Shown: one piece after another, positions 5,192 through 14,634 of the stretch
How the letters are laid out: every line of letters begins with the position of its first letter
How positions within the stretch are numbered: position 1 is the stretch's first letter
Assembly: GCA_023410575.1 (NCBI GenBank)
Contig: JAEYPP010000027.1
Location: 1 to 17,976 of the forward strand
Length of the DNA: 17,976 nt
Reading direction: 5' to 3'
DNA from: Bacillota bacterium
Lineage (GTDB): Bacteria; Bacillota; Clostridia; Lachnospirales; Lachnospiraceae
Notes under the pieces: model-generated
Database searches by the model: none
What the model saw: only the letters and a program-made list of their open reading frames with translations
What the model was told of the DNA's origin: nothing
Program-made: the position numbers and the translations under genes

Positions 5192-6715
5192 CTATAACAT
5201 TCGTCTCATTTCATCGCGATACTTTTTTGCTGTAATACCAACGATTTTTCGAAACTTCTCATAGAAAAAATCGTCGTCCTTATAACCAACCATCTTAGAT
5301 ATCTGGTAGATTTTCAAATTGGTATTTATTAAATACTCTTTTGCATGTTCGATCCTGATTTCATCTAATACCTGATGAAACACTTTTCCAGTAGCATTTT
5401 TAAAAATACGGCCAAAATATGTATTGCTATAATGAAACAGTTCTGCTACTTCAGCAACTTTTAAATCACTACTATAATTCGATTCCATATATACTAGAAT
5501 CTGCTCAATAAATGAATCACCTGTTTTTTTTGCAATTTCATTTGCCAGTAATGTTGTATAACATATTCCTTTTTCTAGTAGTTTAGTTAACGTTAGCGAA
5601 TAGTTAATAGTATCCCTTATATAATCAGCGGAATGAAAAGGTATCTGATATGAATCATATTTTGTTTGAAGATCCCTTTGTAATAATAAAGTGTTTTGTA
5701 TTAACATAGTTTTTATATCTTGCTCTTTTAGTATAGATTGTCTTAAGTAATCACCAATTAGTAAAATCGTCTCTTTAATCTTTTCAATCGATCCAGCTTG
5801 TATAAAATTACCTAATTGAATAAATAATGCATTTATATCCATATCACTTTTATGCTTAAATATATCAATCGTAATTACCCCTTGTTCCCAATAAATAAAT
5901 TTATATTGCTGAAGAAGAACTGCACATTCCATTGAATAATGAAGATCCGATATATGATTAATATTTTGGCCGACTGTAATAAAATAGTCTGTACCATAAA
6001 TCATTTTAAGTTTTTCATTATTTTCCGAAAGCTTATGAGAAAATTCCTTATAATCACGGTCTTCAGATATCAATGCAACTTTATTGTCAAAAGTAACAAC
6101 AGTAACATTACGAATGTTATTCAGTAGTATTTTGATCCTCATGTCCCAATTCAAGCTCATTCCAATATAAGACTCTTTACTTTTTACCACTGCAACACAA
6201 TAATTTCTCGATTTAAATAATTGCTTATGTAAATCATACTTTTCAACTACACATTGATTTGATACACATAGAATACTTCGCAAACAATCCATCTTATCAT
6301 TTTCAATTGTCTTATTCTTCAAATTCATCAACATTCTTTTTTGCTCAATGTGTTGTAATGTCTTCCTTATGATATCAAGTAATTTTGTTTCATCAACTGG
6401 TTTTAAAATGTAATTTATAACACCTAATTCCATTGCTTTTCTTGCATACTCAAATTCTGCGAATCCAGTTAAAATGACAAATACAATATCCTGATTGAAT
6501 TCTTTTACTCTTTGTATGAGATCAATACCATTCATTCCCGGCATCTTAAGATCAATTAATACTAAGTCTGGCATTAACTCAATGATTTTTTTCAAACCTT
6601 CTTCTCCATCCTCAGCCTCACCACAGATCTCAATCTCATACTTTTCCCAAGCAATAATCTTTTTAATGCCACAAATCACCATCGGTTCATCGTCGATAAT
6701 CATCATTCGATACAT
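5192..6715 (-). CDS. YesN-type response regulator (receiver + AraC DNA-binding domain)
   Basis: 507 residues. The N-terminal receiver domain (about 1-120) has the acidic pair Asp8-Asp9, the phosphoacceptor Asp55 (in LVLIDLKMPG), Thr83 and Lys105 (ILKPVDE). A middle region of about 270 residues without recognised motifs follows. The C-terminal 100 residues form an AraC/XylS double helix-turn-helix, with LKVAEVAELFHYSNTYFGRIF and IYQISKMVGYKDDDFFYEKF. This is the YesN layout of Firmicutes regulators of carbohydrate and peptide import. The start ATG follows AAGGAG at 9 nt, 17 nt after the kinase stop, so the two are one operon. It probably activates the ABC operon transcribed just upstream; that target is inference from neighbourhood. 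Confidence 0.93.
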   Translation of the reverse strand: MYRMMIIDDEPMVICGIKKIIAWEKYEIEICGEAEDGEEGLKKIIELMPDLVLIDLKMPGMNGIDLIQRVKEFNQDIVFVILTGFAEFEYARKAMELGVINYILKPVDETKLLDIIRKTLQHIEQKRMLMNLKNKTIENDKMDCLRSILCVSNQCVVEKYDLHKQLFKSRNYCVAVVKSKESYIGMSLNWDMRIKILLNNIRNVTVVTFDNKVALISEDRDYKEFSHKLSENNEKLKMIYGTDYFITVGQNINHISDLHYSMECAVLLQQYKFIYWEQGVITIDIFKHKSDMDINALFIQLGNFIQAGSIEKIKETILLIGDYLRQSILKEQDIKTMLIQNTLLLQRDLQTKYDSYQIPFHSADYIRDTINYSLTLTKLLEKGICYTTLLANEIAKKTGDSFIEQILVYMESNYSSDLKVAEVAELFHYSNTYFGRIFKNATGKVFHQVLDEIRIEHAKEYLINTNLKIYQISKMVGYKDDDFFYEKFRKIVGITAKKYRDEMRRML

Positions 6716-6732
6716 AATGTAACGCTCCTTAT

Positions 6733-8517
6733 TTATGATAGATATGGAAGTTTTATTGTAACGGTAGTAAACTTGTTTTCTATACTATCTATTTCAATCC
6801 CGTATTCATTCCCATAAAAAAGTTTAATCCGTTGATTTACGTTTACTAAGCCAATCTGTGTACGATCCAAACAACTAAAATCATTGATCTGAACTCTTAC
6901 ATCCTCTAACTCTTTTTCATTCATACCTGAGCCATTGTCATATACACGAATAATGCAGCAGGAGTCCTTAAGCAGTACATTAATTGCGATGAATCCACCA
7001 CCACACTTCGATTCCAGTCCATGAACTACAGCATTTTCAACGATTGGTTGTAATAATAAAGGTAATATCTTATATTGCTTAAGTTGTTTGTTACAAGTAA
7101 TCTTATAATGAATTCGATTCATAAATCGATACTGTTGTATCTTCATATAACACTCTACTAATTCTAATTCTTCACTGATTGTCAATATTTCACTCGACAC
7201 ATGCACATTCCGTCGTAGAAGTTGAACTAACATCTTAATTATCTCTTCAATCTCATATTGACCACTGATTACTGCTCTCATACGAATCGTCTCTAATGTA
7301 TTGTATAAAAAATGAGGATTGATTTGACTTGCAAGCATTTTAAATTCTACTTCTTTTTGTCTTTGAAGTAATTCTTTCTTATTAATATCTTCTGCATAAG
7401 AAAAATCTAAGAGCTCTTTCATCTGCTGTACCATACAGTTTAGATCTTGATATAATAAACTGATCTCATCTCCGCCACCTATACTCTCTGGTAAATTAAA
7501 ATTACCTTTTGCTGCTTCATGCATTTCATAACGAAAACGTTTCATCTGATGGCTGTATAAACTGGAAAATGCATAAATTAATACTAATGTTACAAAAAAA
7601 ACGATGAATATCACTTGTAAACTCTTCATTCTCTTGCTATTTGCAGTATCTAAAATTTCCTCATAAGGTATGTATGATATGATCATTAACTGATCATCGG
7701 TATTTATAACATTCTTACGTATAACAGATACTAATGTTTTTTTATAATCATGATAAACTACCTTACTTATATGTGTACTCGTTTTGTCTTTTAATATATC
7801 GTTAAGATTCGAATCTATCTCATTATATGAACCATGATTGGATGCTATCGTCTTATAATTCAACAAGATCTTAGTATCCCATTTTCGGTCTTTGATATTA
7901 GCATCCAACTTATCTGGATTCAAACTAATATCTAGAATTCCTACAACACTTCCGTCTTCCTTTTTTACTTCACGATTTAAACAAAGAAAATTACTCTGAT
8001 ACAAATCGTTATAATGATAATTCCAATCAGCCTTTCCATTTGCCTTCTTAGCATTTTGATACCACTCACAATGCTTCATCATATCTCCATCTGCATAATG
8101 AAAATATGAGTTTTCTAGAATCGTTGGATTATTCATATAGATTGATATCTTTGCAATCTCATTACGATAGGGATTCATATTATCCCTAAATAAGGTGAAA
8201 TTTGAATAATCTTCATAGATTTCTTGATAATTGGTATAAATAGAACTCGATATCGCTTCTAGATCTTTATTATTAAAAAAGCTAGATGAAACCATTTCTA
8301 TTGTTGTAAGACACTCATTTATTTCATTTGAAATCAAGTTCAGTTCTTCGTATTCTGATTGTTTGACTTGACTGATCAATTCATTTTGCATCTCATGAAA
8401 AAGGTAACTTGTTACTAACAGCATTGGGATTAGACCCCCAGTAAGATAGATAAGAAACATCATCGTTCCTGCTTTCGGAAGGCGAATGGATCTAAAAAAT
8501 CTCTTCAGTACTTTCAA
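6733..8517 (-). CDS. YesM-type membrane sensor histidine kinase
   Basis: 594 residues. One transmembrane segment lies near the N-terminus (about 18-40) and a second at about 300-322, enclosing an extracellular sensor region of about 260 residues, probably Cache-like. A HAMP-like segment follows (about 325-375), then the His_kinase domain with QINPHFLYNTLE, where His402 is the likely phosphoacceptor. The C-terminal ATPase domain has the N box QPIVENAVVHG (Asn495) and DNGSGM (Asp527). The start is an unusual TTG at 8517, fixed by GGAGGG just before it; no in-frame ATG is close. The partner is the YesN-like regulator immediately downstream. The signal is probably extracellular, perhaps the importer substrate (inference). 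Confidence 0.93.
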   Translation of the reverse strand: MKVLKRFFRSIRLPKAGTMMFLIYLTGGLIPMLLVTSYLFHEMQNELISQVKQSEYEELNLISNEINECLTTIEMVSSSFFNNKDLEAISSSIYTNYQEIYEDYSNFTLFRDNMNPYRNEIAKISIYMNNPTILENSYFHYADGDMMKHCEWYQNAKKANGKADWNYHYNDLYQSNFLCLNREVKKEDGSVVGILDISLNPDKLDANIKDRKWDTKILLNYKTIASNHGSYNEIDSNLNDILKDKTSTHISKVVYHDYKKTLVSVIRKNVINTDDQLMIISYIPYEEILDTANSKRMKSLQVIFIVFFVTLVLIYAFSSLYSHQMKRFRYEMHEAAKGNFNLPESIGGGDEISLLYQDLNCMVQQMKELLDFSYAEDINKKELLQRQKEVEFKMLASQINPHFLYNTLETIRMRAVISGQYEIEEIIKMLVQLLRRNVHVSSEILTISEELELVECYMKIQQYRFMNRIHYKITCNKQLKQYKILPLLLQPIVENAVVHGLESKCGGGFIAINVLLKDSCCIIRVYDNGSGMNEKELEDVRVQINDFSCLDRTQIGLVNVNQRIKLFYGNEYGIEIDSIENKFTTVTIKLPYLS

Positions 8518-8549
8518 ATTATCCCTCCATTACTACTTCGAACGCTCTT

Positions 8550-8579
8550 AATATACCTATGCTTGTATATATTCAGTAA
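8550..8579 (-). promoter_or_regulatory. Candidate promoter of the two-component system
   Basis: TTACTG (8579-8574) and TATATT (8555-8550) are separated by 18 nt on the minus strand, about 33 nt before the TTG start. The match is modest. The terminator directly upstream implies that some promoter must lie here. Confidence 0.35.
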
Positions 8580-8624
8580 GAAGTTTTTCATCATTTTCAC
8601 ATTGCTACTTTTCATTACAACTAC

Positions 8625-8709
8625 AAAAAAGTAAAATAGAAAACAACAGATTAATTCGTACCTGTTTCATAAAAGACGACATGGTAATATCTGTTAATTT
8701 CTATTTTAC
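8625..8709 (-). terminator. Long AT-rich hairpin with T-tract ending the ABC operon
   Basis: An imperfect inverted repeat of about 23 bp (8631-8653 with 8685-8709) encloses a 31-nt loop. On the minus strand it is followed by TTTTTT (8630-8625). It lies 37 nt past the stop of the last ATPase gene and separates the importer from the kinase/regulator pair. Confidence 0.6.
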
Positions 8710-8745
8710 ACTGAATGCAATTATAAAACAATATGCAGTATTAAA

Positions 8746-9732
8746 TTAACTTTGAAAACAACGTATAAATTGTCCTTCTCTTACTTCTTTTGCTTCTGGG
8801 AAAGTCTCCGCACATTCTGGTTTTGATACTGGACAACGGCTTCTGAATGGGCATCCTTTACTCTCCGGAGTCCAAACAGTAACCTCCGATTCTTCTGTTC
8901 TTAGTACCGGTAGTTCTACTGGGACATCACGTTCAGGATCTGGCGCTGCTGTAATCAATAACTTCGTATATGGATGATGAGGCTCTAGAATTACTTTATC
9001 AACTTCTCCCCATTCTACCATATGTCCAGCATACAATACGATGATACGATCAGCAAAATAACGCGCTGTAGCGATATCATGTGTGATATAAATAAAAGAC
9101 TTATTCATTTTTTTCTTCAAATCATTCATTAAATTCAAAACACCAAGACGAATTGATACATCTAACATGGATGTTGGTTCATCTGCAAAAATAACATTGG
9201 CACCTACAGCTAAGATACGTGCAAGATAAGCTCTTTGCTTTTGCCCACCAGAAAGCTGATGAGGATACTTAGCGCCCTGTTCTTCCGGAGGCGTTAACCC
9301 AACCATAGTAAGATACTCATTCACCTTATTTTTCATTGTTTCTTTATCAGATGGATGATAAAGTTGCAATGGTCTCTTCAAATGATAATTAATACTATGA
9401 AGAGGATTTAATGCGGAAAATGGATCTTGAAATACCATTTGTGATTTCATACGATATTCTTTTAATTCAAGTCCCTTAAGTGTATGTATATTCTTTCCTT
9501 CAAATAACATTTGTCCTTGACTTGGCTTGTAAAATCTCATTGCAAGTCTACAAATTGTAGATTTCCCACAACCAGACTCGCCTACGATTGCTAATGACTC
9601 ACCTTCATACAAATCAAAGGAAATATCATTTAATGCACGTAATGTTTTTTTCCTGGATAAAACAGTCTTTCCCGATACTTGAAAGTCCATGATAACATTC
9701 TTAACTTCAAATACTTTTTTACGTTCTTCCAT
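8746..9732 (-). CDS. Oligopeptide-type ABC transporter ATP-binding protein (OppF/DppF-like)
   Basis: A 328-residue cytoplasmic ATPase of the peptide/nickel/oligosaccharide importer family. Walker A is GESGCGKST (51-59), the Q-loop is VFQDPFSALNP, the signature is LSGGQKQR (160-167), Walker B is VIFADEP with Glu185, and the switch His is in YITHD (about 218). The C-terminal oligo_HPY extension carries Cys294, Cys300, Cys307 and Cys325, the four-cysteine pattern that in some family members binds an iron-sulfur cluster. The start ATG follows AAGGAGGTAT, one of the strongest ribosome binding sites here, 17 nt after the OppD-like stop. It pairs with the OppD-like ATPase to drive the two permeases. 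It is the last gene of the operon. Confidence 0.95.
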   Translation of the reverse strand: MEERKKVFEVKNVIMDFQVSGKTVLSRKKTLRALNDISFDLYEGESLAIVGESGCGKSTICRLAMRFYKPSQGQMLFEGKNIHTLKGLELKEYRMKSQMVFQDPFSALNPLHSINYHLKRPLQLYHPSDKETMKNKVNEYLTMVGLTPPEEQGAKYPHQLSGGQKQRAYLARILAVGANVIFADEPTSMLDVSIRLGVLNLMNDLKKKMNKSFIYITHDIATARYFADRIIVLYAGHMVEWGEVDKVILEPHHPYTKLLITAAPDPERDVPVELPVLRTEESEVTVWTPESKGCPFRSRCPVSKPECAETFPEAKEVREGQFIRCFQS

Positions 9733-9749
9733 GACTATACCTCCTTCTA

Positions 9750-10709
9750 CTACAAAGGATTATGACAATAGCAGATGTCATCACCATAACTAGTTTTTTC
9801 TGGCTCAATTTTAAAGCATTTATCACAAGTACAAAAACAACGATCCTGGAATCTACAACCTTCCGGTATGTTATGAAGATCAAGTGGCGTACCAGGAATT
9901 CCTTCCATATACTCCATCTTACCTTTTAATGATGGGAATGAATTTTTCAATCCATAAGTATAAGGATGTCTTGGTTCATGCAAGATCTGTTTTGCTGGTG
10001 CCTTCTCTACGATCTTACCAGCGTACATAATTGCAATATCATCACAGAATTCCATCATTAAACTGATATCATGAGTAATGAAAAGAATAGAGAAATTCAA
10101 CTTATTTTTTAATTCATAAATCTGATGTAGGATATCTCTTTGAACTACTGTATCAAGTGCAGTTGTAGGCTCATCTAAGATTAATAGCTTAGGTTGTAAT
10201 GCTAATGCCATAGCGATAACTGCCCTTTGTCTCATACCACCGGAAAATTGATGAGGATAATCTTTAAGACGTTCTTTTGGAATACCAACAATCTCTAATA
10301 ATTCCTCTGATTTTTCACGTGCAATCTTACGATTAGTTGTAATACCATGATATTTATATATCTCAAAAAACTGTTTTTCAAGCGTAACTACTGGATTAAG
10401 ACAGTTCATGGCTGATTGAAATACCATACTGACTTCTTCCCAACGGAATTTCTGCAATTCCTTATTTGACATGGTCATGATATTCTTGCCTTCCATTTTA
10501 ATGCTACCACTTGTGATCAAAGCAGGTGGTTTATGTAAACGCATTAAGGAATAAGCAATTGTACTTTTACCACAGCCCGACTCTCCTGCAAGTCCTAAAC
10601 TTTTACCAGCTCCAATTGAAAAACTTACATGGTCTACTGCCCTAACATATCCACCATCGGACGTAACATAATCCACGCACAGATCTTCTACTTTTAGTAT
10701 ATCTCTCAT
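9750..10709 (-). CDS. Oligopeptide-type ABC transporter ATP-binding protein (OppD/DppD-like)
   Basis: A 319-residue cytoplasmic ATPase. Walker A is GESGCGKST (42-50), the Q-loop is VFQSAMNCLNP, the signature is FSGGMRQR (155-162), Walker B is LLILDEP with Glu180, and the switch His213 is in FITHD. The C-terminal oligo_HPY region is rich in cysteine: Cys285, Cys291, Cys293, Cys295, Cys298, Cys313 and Cys315. This is more than the four usually seen and could be a metal or iron-sulfur site. The start ATG follows GGGAGGTAA. It is the first of the two ATPases and lies 22 nt after the OppC-like gene, so the genes are tightly co-transcribed. Confidence 0.95.
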   Translation of the reverse strand: MRDILKVEDLCVDYVTSDGGYVRAVDHVSFSIGAGKSLGLAGESGCGKSTIAYSLMRLHKPPALITSGSIKMEGKNIMTMSNKELQKFRWEEVSMVFQSAMNCLNPVVTLEKQFFEIYKYHGITTNRKIAREKSEELLEIVGIPKERLKDYPHQFSGGMRQRAVIAMALALQPKLLILDEPTTALDTVVQRDILHQIYELKNKLNFSILFITHDISLMMEFCDDIAIMYAGKIVEKAPAKQILHEPRHPYTYGLKNSFPSLKGKMEYMEGIPGTPLDLHNIPEGCRFQDRCFCTCDKCFKIEPEKTSYGDDICYCHNPL

Positions 10710-10731
10710 ACAGCTGTTACCTCCCGCTTTC

Positions 10732-11670
10732 TTATGCTACTTGATTCTGACTGCTTTGTTTCTTCATTAAACGTTTCTGTCTTCTCTTAACTTTATAATA
10801 AGTTCCCATAATACGTTGTGCTCGTAATTTTGGATTCGATATCTCATCAATTGCAAAATTAATCAGCGTTAAACCTGCTCCAAATAACACCAATCCCATA
10901 ATTGGCCCAATTACTTCCCACCATAAACCAGTAGTTAATGCACCCGTATTACGAGCATTAAACAACATGATGCCCCAAGTTACAGATAACGGATCACCAA
11001 AGCCAATAAATTCAAGTGTTGCAGATGCCATAATGGCATAAATCATAGTAGATACAAAAGCTGAACTAATCATGGATAACATATTAGGCATGATCTCAAC
11101 AAATAGAATACGAAGTTTTGATTCACCTAAAGTTTCAGCAGAATAGATATACTCACGATTTCTAATACTCATTGTTTGAGCTCTTAATACACGAGCATTC
11201 CAAGGCCATGAGGTGAATCCAATAACAAGACATATGACGGTTGGTGATACATTACCAATCAAAGAAGCAATAATCAATAACAATACTATAGATGGAATAA
11301 CCATGATAACATTAATAATTGTACATATAATACTATCATAGGCTTTTCCAAAATAACCGGCACTGATACCAAAGAAAAGACCCAATACAATCGTGATTCC
11401 ACCCGCAAATACACCGACCAGAATCGATTTTATTCCTCCGTATAATGTTTGTGACCAAACATCACGACCAAGCTGTGTCGTACCTAAAATGTGTTCACCA
11501 TTTGGCGCAACATGATATTGTCCAGCGAATCTTTCATTCGGATCATAACTGGTAAAAATTCCTGCTCCAAAACATAGCAAGACAATGATAAAAATTAATA
11601 GAATACCAAATGTTGTTTTAGGACTGCTACGTAAAAACCTGATTAATTTTGAATTCCATATTTTTTTCAT
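10732..11670 (-). CDS. Oligopeptide-type ABC transporter permease (OppC/DppC-like)
   Basis: A 312-residue inner-membrane permease. A first transmembrane helix at about 20-38 is followed by an extracytoplasmic loop and the family block LGTTQLGRDVWSQTLYGG (about 62-79). Further helices lie at about 82-106, 115-138, 142-156, 200-225 and 250-275. The cytoplasmic EAA loop that docks onto the ATPase is around 175-197 (AETLGESKLRILFVEIMPN). The C-terminus is strongly basic (KVKRRQKRLMKK). The start ATG follows GAGGTGA. It forms the channel together with the OppB-like permease, from which it is separated by 67 nt with no clear terminator. Confidence 0.94.
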   Translation of the reverse strand: MKKIWNSKLIRFLRSSPKTTFGILLIFIIVLLCFGAGIFTSYDPNERFAGQYHVAPNGEHILGTTQLGRDVWSQTLYGGIKSILVGVFAGGITIVLGLFFGISAGYFGKAYDSIICTIINVIMVIPSIVLLLIIASLIGNVSPTVICLVIGFTSWPWNARVLRAQTMSIRNREYIYSAETLGESKLRILFVEIMPNMLSMISSAFVSTMIYAIMASATLEFIGFGDPLSVTWGIMLFNARNTGALTTGLWWEVIGPIMGLVLFGAGLTLINFAIDEISNPKLRAQRIMGTYYKVKRRQKRLMKKQSSQNQVA

Positions 11671-11737
11671 TCAATTCACCTCTAACTTTCTAATTGATTG
11701 TTTCTGTATTACACATTTATTTATACAAAATTTCTCA

Positions 11738-12736
11738 TCAATTATTTCCTTTACCTTGTCTTCTAATTCTAGGATCTAAGAAAAGGATAGCAATGTCAGC
11801 TATAAAGTTACAGGTGAGCATCAAGATTGTTGACATAAGTAAGATTCCTTGCATCAATGGATAATCTCTGCGCCCGATTGCCTGCACCATAACATGGCCT
11901 AATCCAGGATAGTTAAATATTTCCTCAATAATCAAAGAACCACCTAAAAGGAATCCAACAGACATTGCAACTGAAGTTACAACAGGTAACAATGCATTCT
12001 TTGCTCCATAGCCAAACATGATTTTACGTTCAGGAACACCCTTTGCAATACCCATTGTGATATAATCTTCACCTAATTGATTAATCATATTGGCTCTCAT
12101 ACCCATAATTCCGCCAAGACCCGAAATAAATATTGCTGTTAACGGTAAAAAAGCATGATTCATAACATCTCGTAAATAATCTATTTTTGTTTTTGCAACG
12201 AATAACGGAGTGACAGCGTATCCTCTTGGGAAAATACCTGTATATGCTAATGTATAGCTAAGAACGAGTGCTATGATTAAAGTAGGTATATTAGCCAAGA
12301 TTTGTCCACCTAATGTTAAGGATGTATCTAATTTGCCACCACGCTTCCAAGCAACTAGTATTCCTAATAATGTATTAACTATAAATCCAATCACAAGAGC
12401 TGTTCCCATAAGGAAAACAGTCCATCTCAAACCACGCTGTACTGCGTCCATTACAGTTTGTGGATAATGGGAAAATGATATTCCCCAATCTCCTTGTAAG
12501 ATATTTTTAATATAATTTATAAAACTAGTAAAAAGTGGCTCATTCGTATTAAAACCATACATTTTTTCCACTGCACGAATCATTTCAGGATTAATCGTTC
12601 CTCCACCTTGATATAGCGAAGCAATGTACATTTGCACTGGGTTGCCAGGCATCATTCTGGGTAAGAAAAAGTTCAAAGTAATCGCGCCGAAAAATGCTAT
12701 CAGATAAAAGTATAAACGCTTTAAGATGTATTTCAT
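11738..12736 (-). CDS. Oligopeptide-type ABC transporter permease (OppB/DppB-like)
   Basis: A 332-residue inner-membrane permease. The N-terminal helix (about 8-26) is followed by the family pattern RMMPGNP and a loop with GDWGISF. Membrane helices lie at about 105-128, 145-167, 195-212, 250-275 and 296-320. The EAA loop is at about 224-245 (DYITMGIAKGVPERKIMFGY). The C-terminus ends in the typical LDPRIRRQG. The start ATG follows GGAGG in the leader just after a 15-bp hairpin. It pairs with the OppC-like permease. The substrate is set by the binding protein encoded upstream. Confidence 0.94.
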   Translation of the reverse strand: MKYILKRLYFYLIAFFGAITLNFFLPRMMPGNPVQMYIASLYQGGGTINPEMIRAVEKMYGFNTNEPLFTSFINYIKNILQGDWGISFSHYPQTVMDAVQRGLRWTVFLMGTALVIGFIVNTLLGILVAWKRGGKLDTSLTLGGQILANIPTLIIALVLSYTLAYTGIFPRGYAVTPLFVAKTKIDYLRDVMNHAFLPLTAIFISGLGGIMGMRANMINQLGEDYITMGIAKGVPERKIMFGYGAKNALLPVVTSVAMSVGFLLGGSLIIEEIFNYPGLGHVMVQAIGRRDYPLMQGILLMSTILMLTCNFIADIAILFLDPRIRRQGKGNN

Positions 12737-12758
12737 TTATCGAACCTCCAGTTTTCAT

Positions 12759-12797
12759 ATGATTGGCGATACCTTTAACACAGGTATCGCCAATCAT
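12759..12797 (-). promoter_or_regulatory. Perfect 15-bp intercistronic hairpin between binding protein and permease genes
   Basis: The left arm (12759-12773) is exactly complementary to the right arm (12783-12797), with a 9-nt loop. There is no T-tract on the minus strand, so it is more likely an mRNA-stabilising or partial-termination element. Such hairpins commonly let the binding protein be made in excess of the membrane subunits. Confidence 0.75.
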
Positions 12798-12824
12798 AAC
12801 TATACTAATCAACTTTATAGAACA

Positions 12825-14609
12825 TTATTCAACTGGCCTTAATGCCATTAATTGAAGGATCTTCGTATCATGAGTAGTGATTGCTGGGTTAACAAATTGA
12901 TTTTCATCTGTTGCCCATCCAGTCCATCTAGCATCACTGTAAACAAACCAGTTACCATTAAAGAATAATGGAATATTGATCATGTTTTCAGCATAGTGCA
13001 TTTCAACTGCTTCAGTAATCTCTTTTAGTCTTGCATCATCAGCAGTAGGCATCTCAGCGATTAAAGCAGTAAGTTCATCATTTACATAGTTTGTCTGAGT
13101 TAATGTCCACCAGTTAGATTGTTTAACATTTCCTTGGTTACCAATTGTATCGTAGTAGAACTTCCAGATATTAGCAGTTATTCCATAACCAGAATATAAA
13201 ATATCATGCTCGCCTGTAGCCCAAGTCTCTTGGATTAAAGAAAGATCAATAGCTTTTGCTGAAGCATTAACACCGATTTCTTGCCAGTTCTGAGCTACGA
13301 TTGCAGAACCATCGTTCCAATCTGTCCAACCAGCTGGAGAAAGGATTTCAAATGCAATCTTAGATCCATCTGGATTCTCAACAAATCCGTCACCATCTAC
13401 ATCAACGAAGCCTGCACTTGTAAGTATAGCTTTTGCTTCTTCAGGATTATATGTAGTATATTTATTCATCTCAGCTTGAGCTTTATCACTCATGAATCCG
13501 AATAATGCTGGTGGTAAACCAGTATTAGATGGAACAGTTGATTGTAAGTAACCATAAGCTGCGGAGTCAATAATACCTTGACGATCGATTGCCATTGATA
13601 AAGCACGTTTGAAATCAGGAGTCTTGAATGCTTTCAAATTATCCTTATTAGGAGTCATGTAGTTGATTGCTAAACGAACACCGTCGTTCATACCATACCA
13701 ATATTTCTTATGAGCATCACCTTGAACATAAGTATTCTCGATATCAGGAATCATAATGTGAGACCAATCGACTTCACCAGTTTGTAATAAAGCTGTAGCA
13801 GCTTCATTACCATTATGCTGAGGAATCTTCATCTGGTCAACTTGTAGGTTTTCACCGTTCCAGAAGTTTGGATTGCGACCTAAAAGAATCATCTCAGGTT
13901 CAAAGGATATAACTTCTGAGAATGCACCAGTACAAACAGGAGTTTCCATTACATAACTTGCTGGATTTGTAACATCTTTAAAGATGTGTTCTGGGAGCAT
14001 CCAACGGCTTAACAAAACATCATTTCTTGCAAAACGATTTGGCTCGTTCATGATGACCTGAACTGTGTAATCATCAACTTTTACAACATCTTTAAATCTA
14101 CCTTTCGTTACTGTTCCGTCTTCTGATACAGAATCCCAGTCACCATTACGATCGATTTCTGGATATTGCTTATTATAGGTATACGTAAAGTAAACATCAT
14201 CTGCTGTGAAGTCTTCACCATCACTCCACTTAACACCTTTTCGAACTTTAATAGTAACAGTTACATTGTCAGGTTCTGAGATAACATCCTCTGCAAGCCA
14301 CATAGTCTCTTCATTGTTTTGATATGTATTGAAGATAACCAATGGCTCAAACATAAATCCAAGAACCCATGATTTAACATCTGCAGCATTTGGGTTAAAG
14401 TTTCTTACCCATCCATCCGTAGCATCGTTGATCCAAGTTAGAACTCTTGGTTCAGCAGGTGCTGATGTAGGAGTACTTTCGTCCCCTGTTTTTGTATCTG
14501 GCTGAGATGTGTTTGTGCTAACAGGTTCTTTTTCTGTATTCTTTGTACAACCTGAAAGCATACCAATTGCAAGTGCCGTAATGCATAAAAGACTTGCCAA
14601 CTTCTTCAT
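12825..14609 (-). CDS. Solute-binding lipoprotein of the ABC importer (SBP family 5)
   Basis: A 594-residue extracellular binding lipoprotein. The N-terminus is a lipoprotein signal with lipobox LSGC (Cys21), then a Ser/Thr/Pro-rich linker to about residue 52. The family 5 block KWSDGEDFTADDV is at about 127-139. ATG 14609 was chosen because GGGAGG ends 7 nt before it; an in-frame TTG 5 codons upstream overlaps that ribosome binding site and is rejected. Family 5 proteins bind peptides, nickel, haem or, in Thermotogae and Clostridia, plant oligosaccharides. Numerous Trp residues, including a GWTDW pair near the C-terminal lobe, make an oligosaccharide ligand possible, but a peptide ligand cannot be excluded. 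It is the first gene of the operon. Confidence 0.93.
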   Translation of the reverse strand: MKKLASLLCITALAIGMLSGCTKNTEKEPVSTNTSQPDTKTGDESTPTSAPAEPRVLTWINDATDGWVRNFNPNAADVKSWVLGFMFEPLVIFNTYQNNEETMWLAEDVISEPDNVTVTIKVRKGVKWSDGEDFTADDVYFTYTYNKQYPEIDRNGDWDSVSEDGTVTKGRFKDVVKVDDYTVQVIMNEPNRFARNDVLLSRWMLPEHIFKDVTNPASYVMETPVCTGAFSEVISFEPEMILLGRNPNFWNGENLQVDQMKIPQHNGNEAATALLQTGEVDWSHIMIPDIENTYVQGDAHKKYWYGMNDGVRLAINYMTPNKDNLKAFKTPDFKRALSMAIDRQGIIDSAAYGYLQSTVPSNTGLPPALFGFMSDKAQAEMNKYTTYNPEEAKAILTSAGFVDVDGDGFVENPDGSKIAFEILSPAGWTDWNDGSAIVAQNWQEIGVNASAKAIDLSLIQETWATGEHDILYSGYGITANIWKFYYDTIGNQGNVKQSNWWTLTQTNYVNDELTALIAEMPTADDARLKEITEAVEMHYAENMINIPLFFNGNWFVYSDARWTGWATDENQFVNPAITTHDTKILQLMALRPVE

Positions 14610-14634
14610 TCTTTTTCCTCCCAAAATTATATTA

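Noticed and set aside
3712..8718. A 14-nt word (TTACACTGAATGCA) shared in opposite orientation by 3712-3725 and about 8705-8718
   Set aside because: A 14-nt match is expected about once by chance in a window of this size, and no longer similarity surrounds it.
12591..12812. Minus-strand 73-residue frame overlapping the start of the OppB-like gene
   Set aside because: It begins inside the 15-bp hairpin, has no ribosome binding site, and overlaps the well-supported permease gene in another frame.
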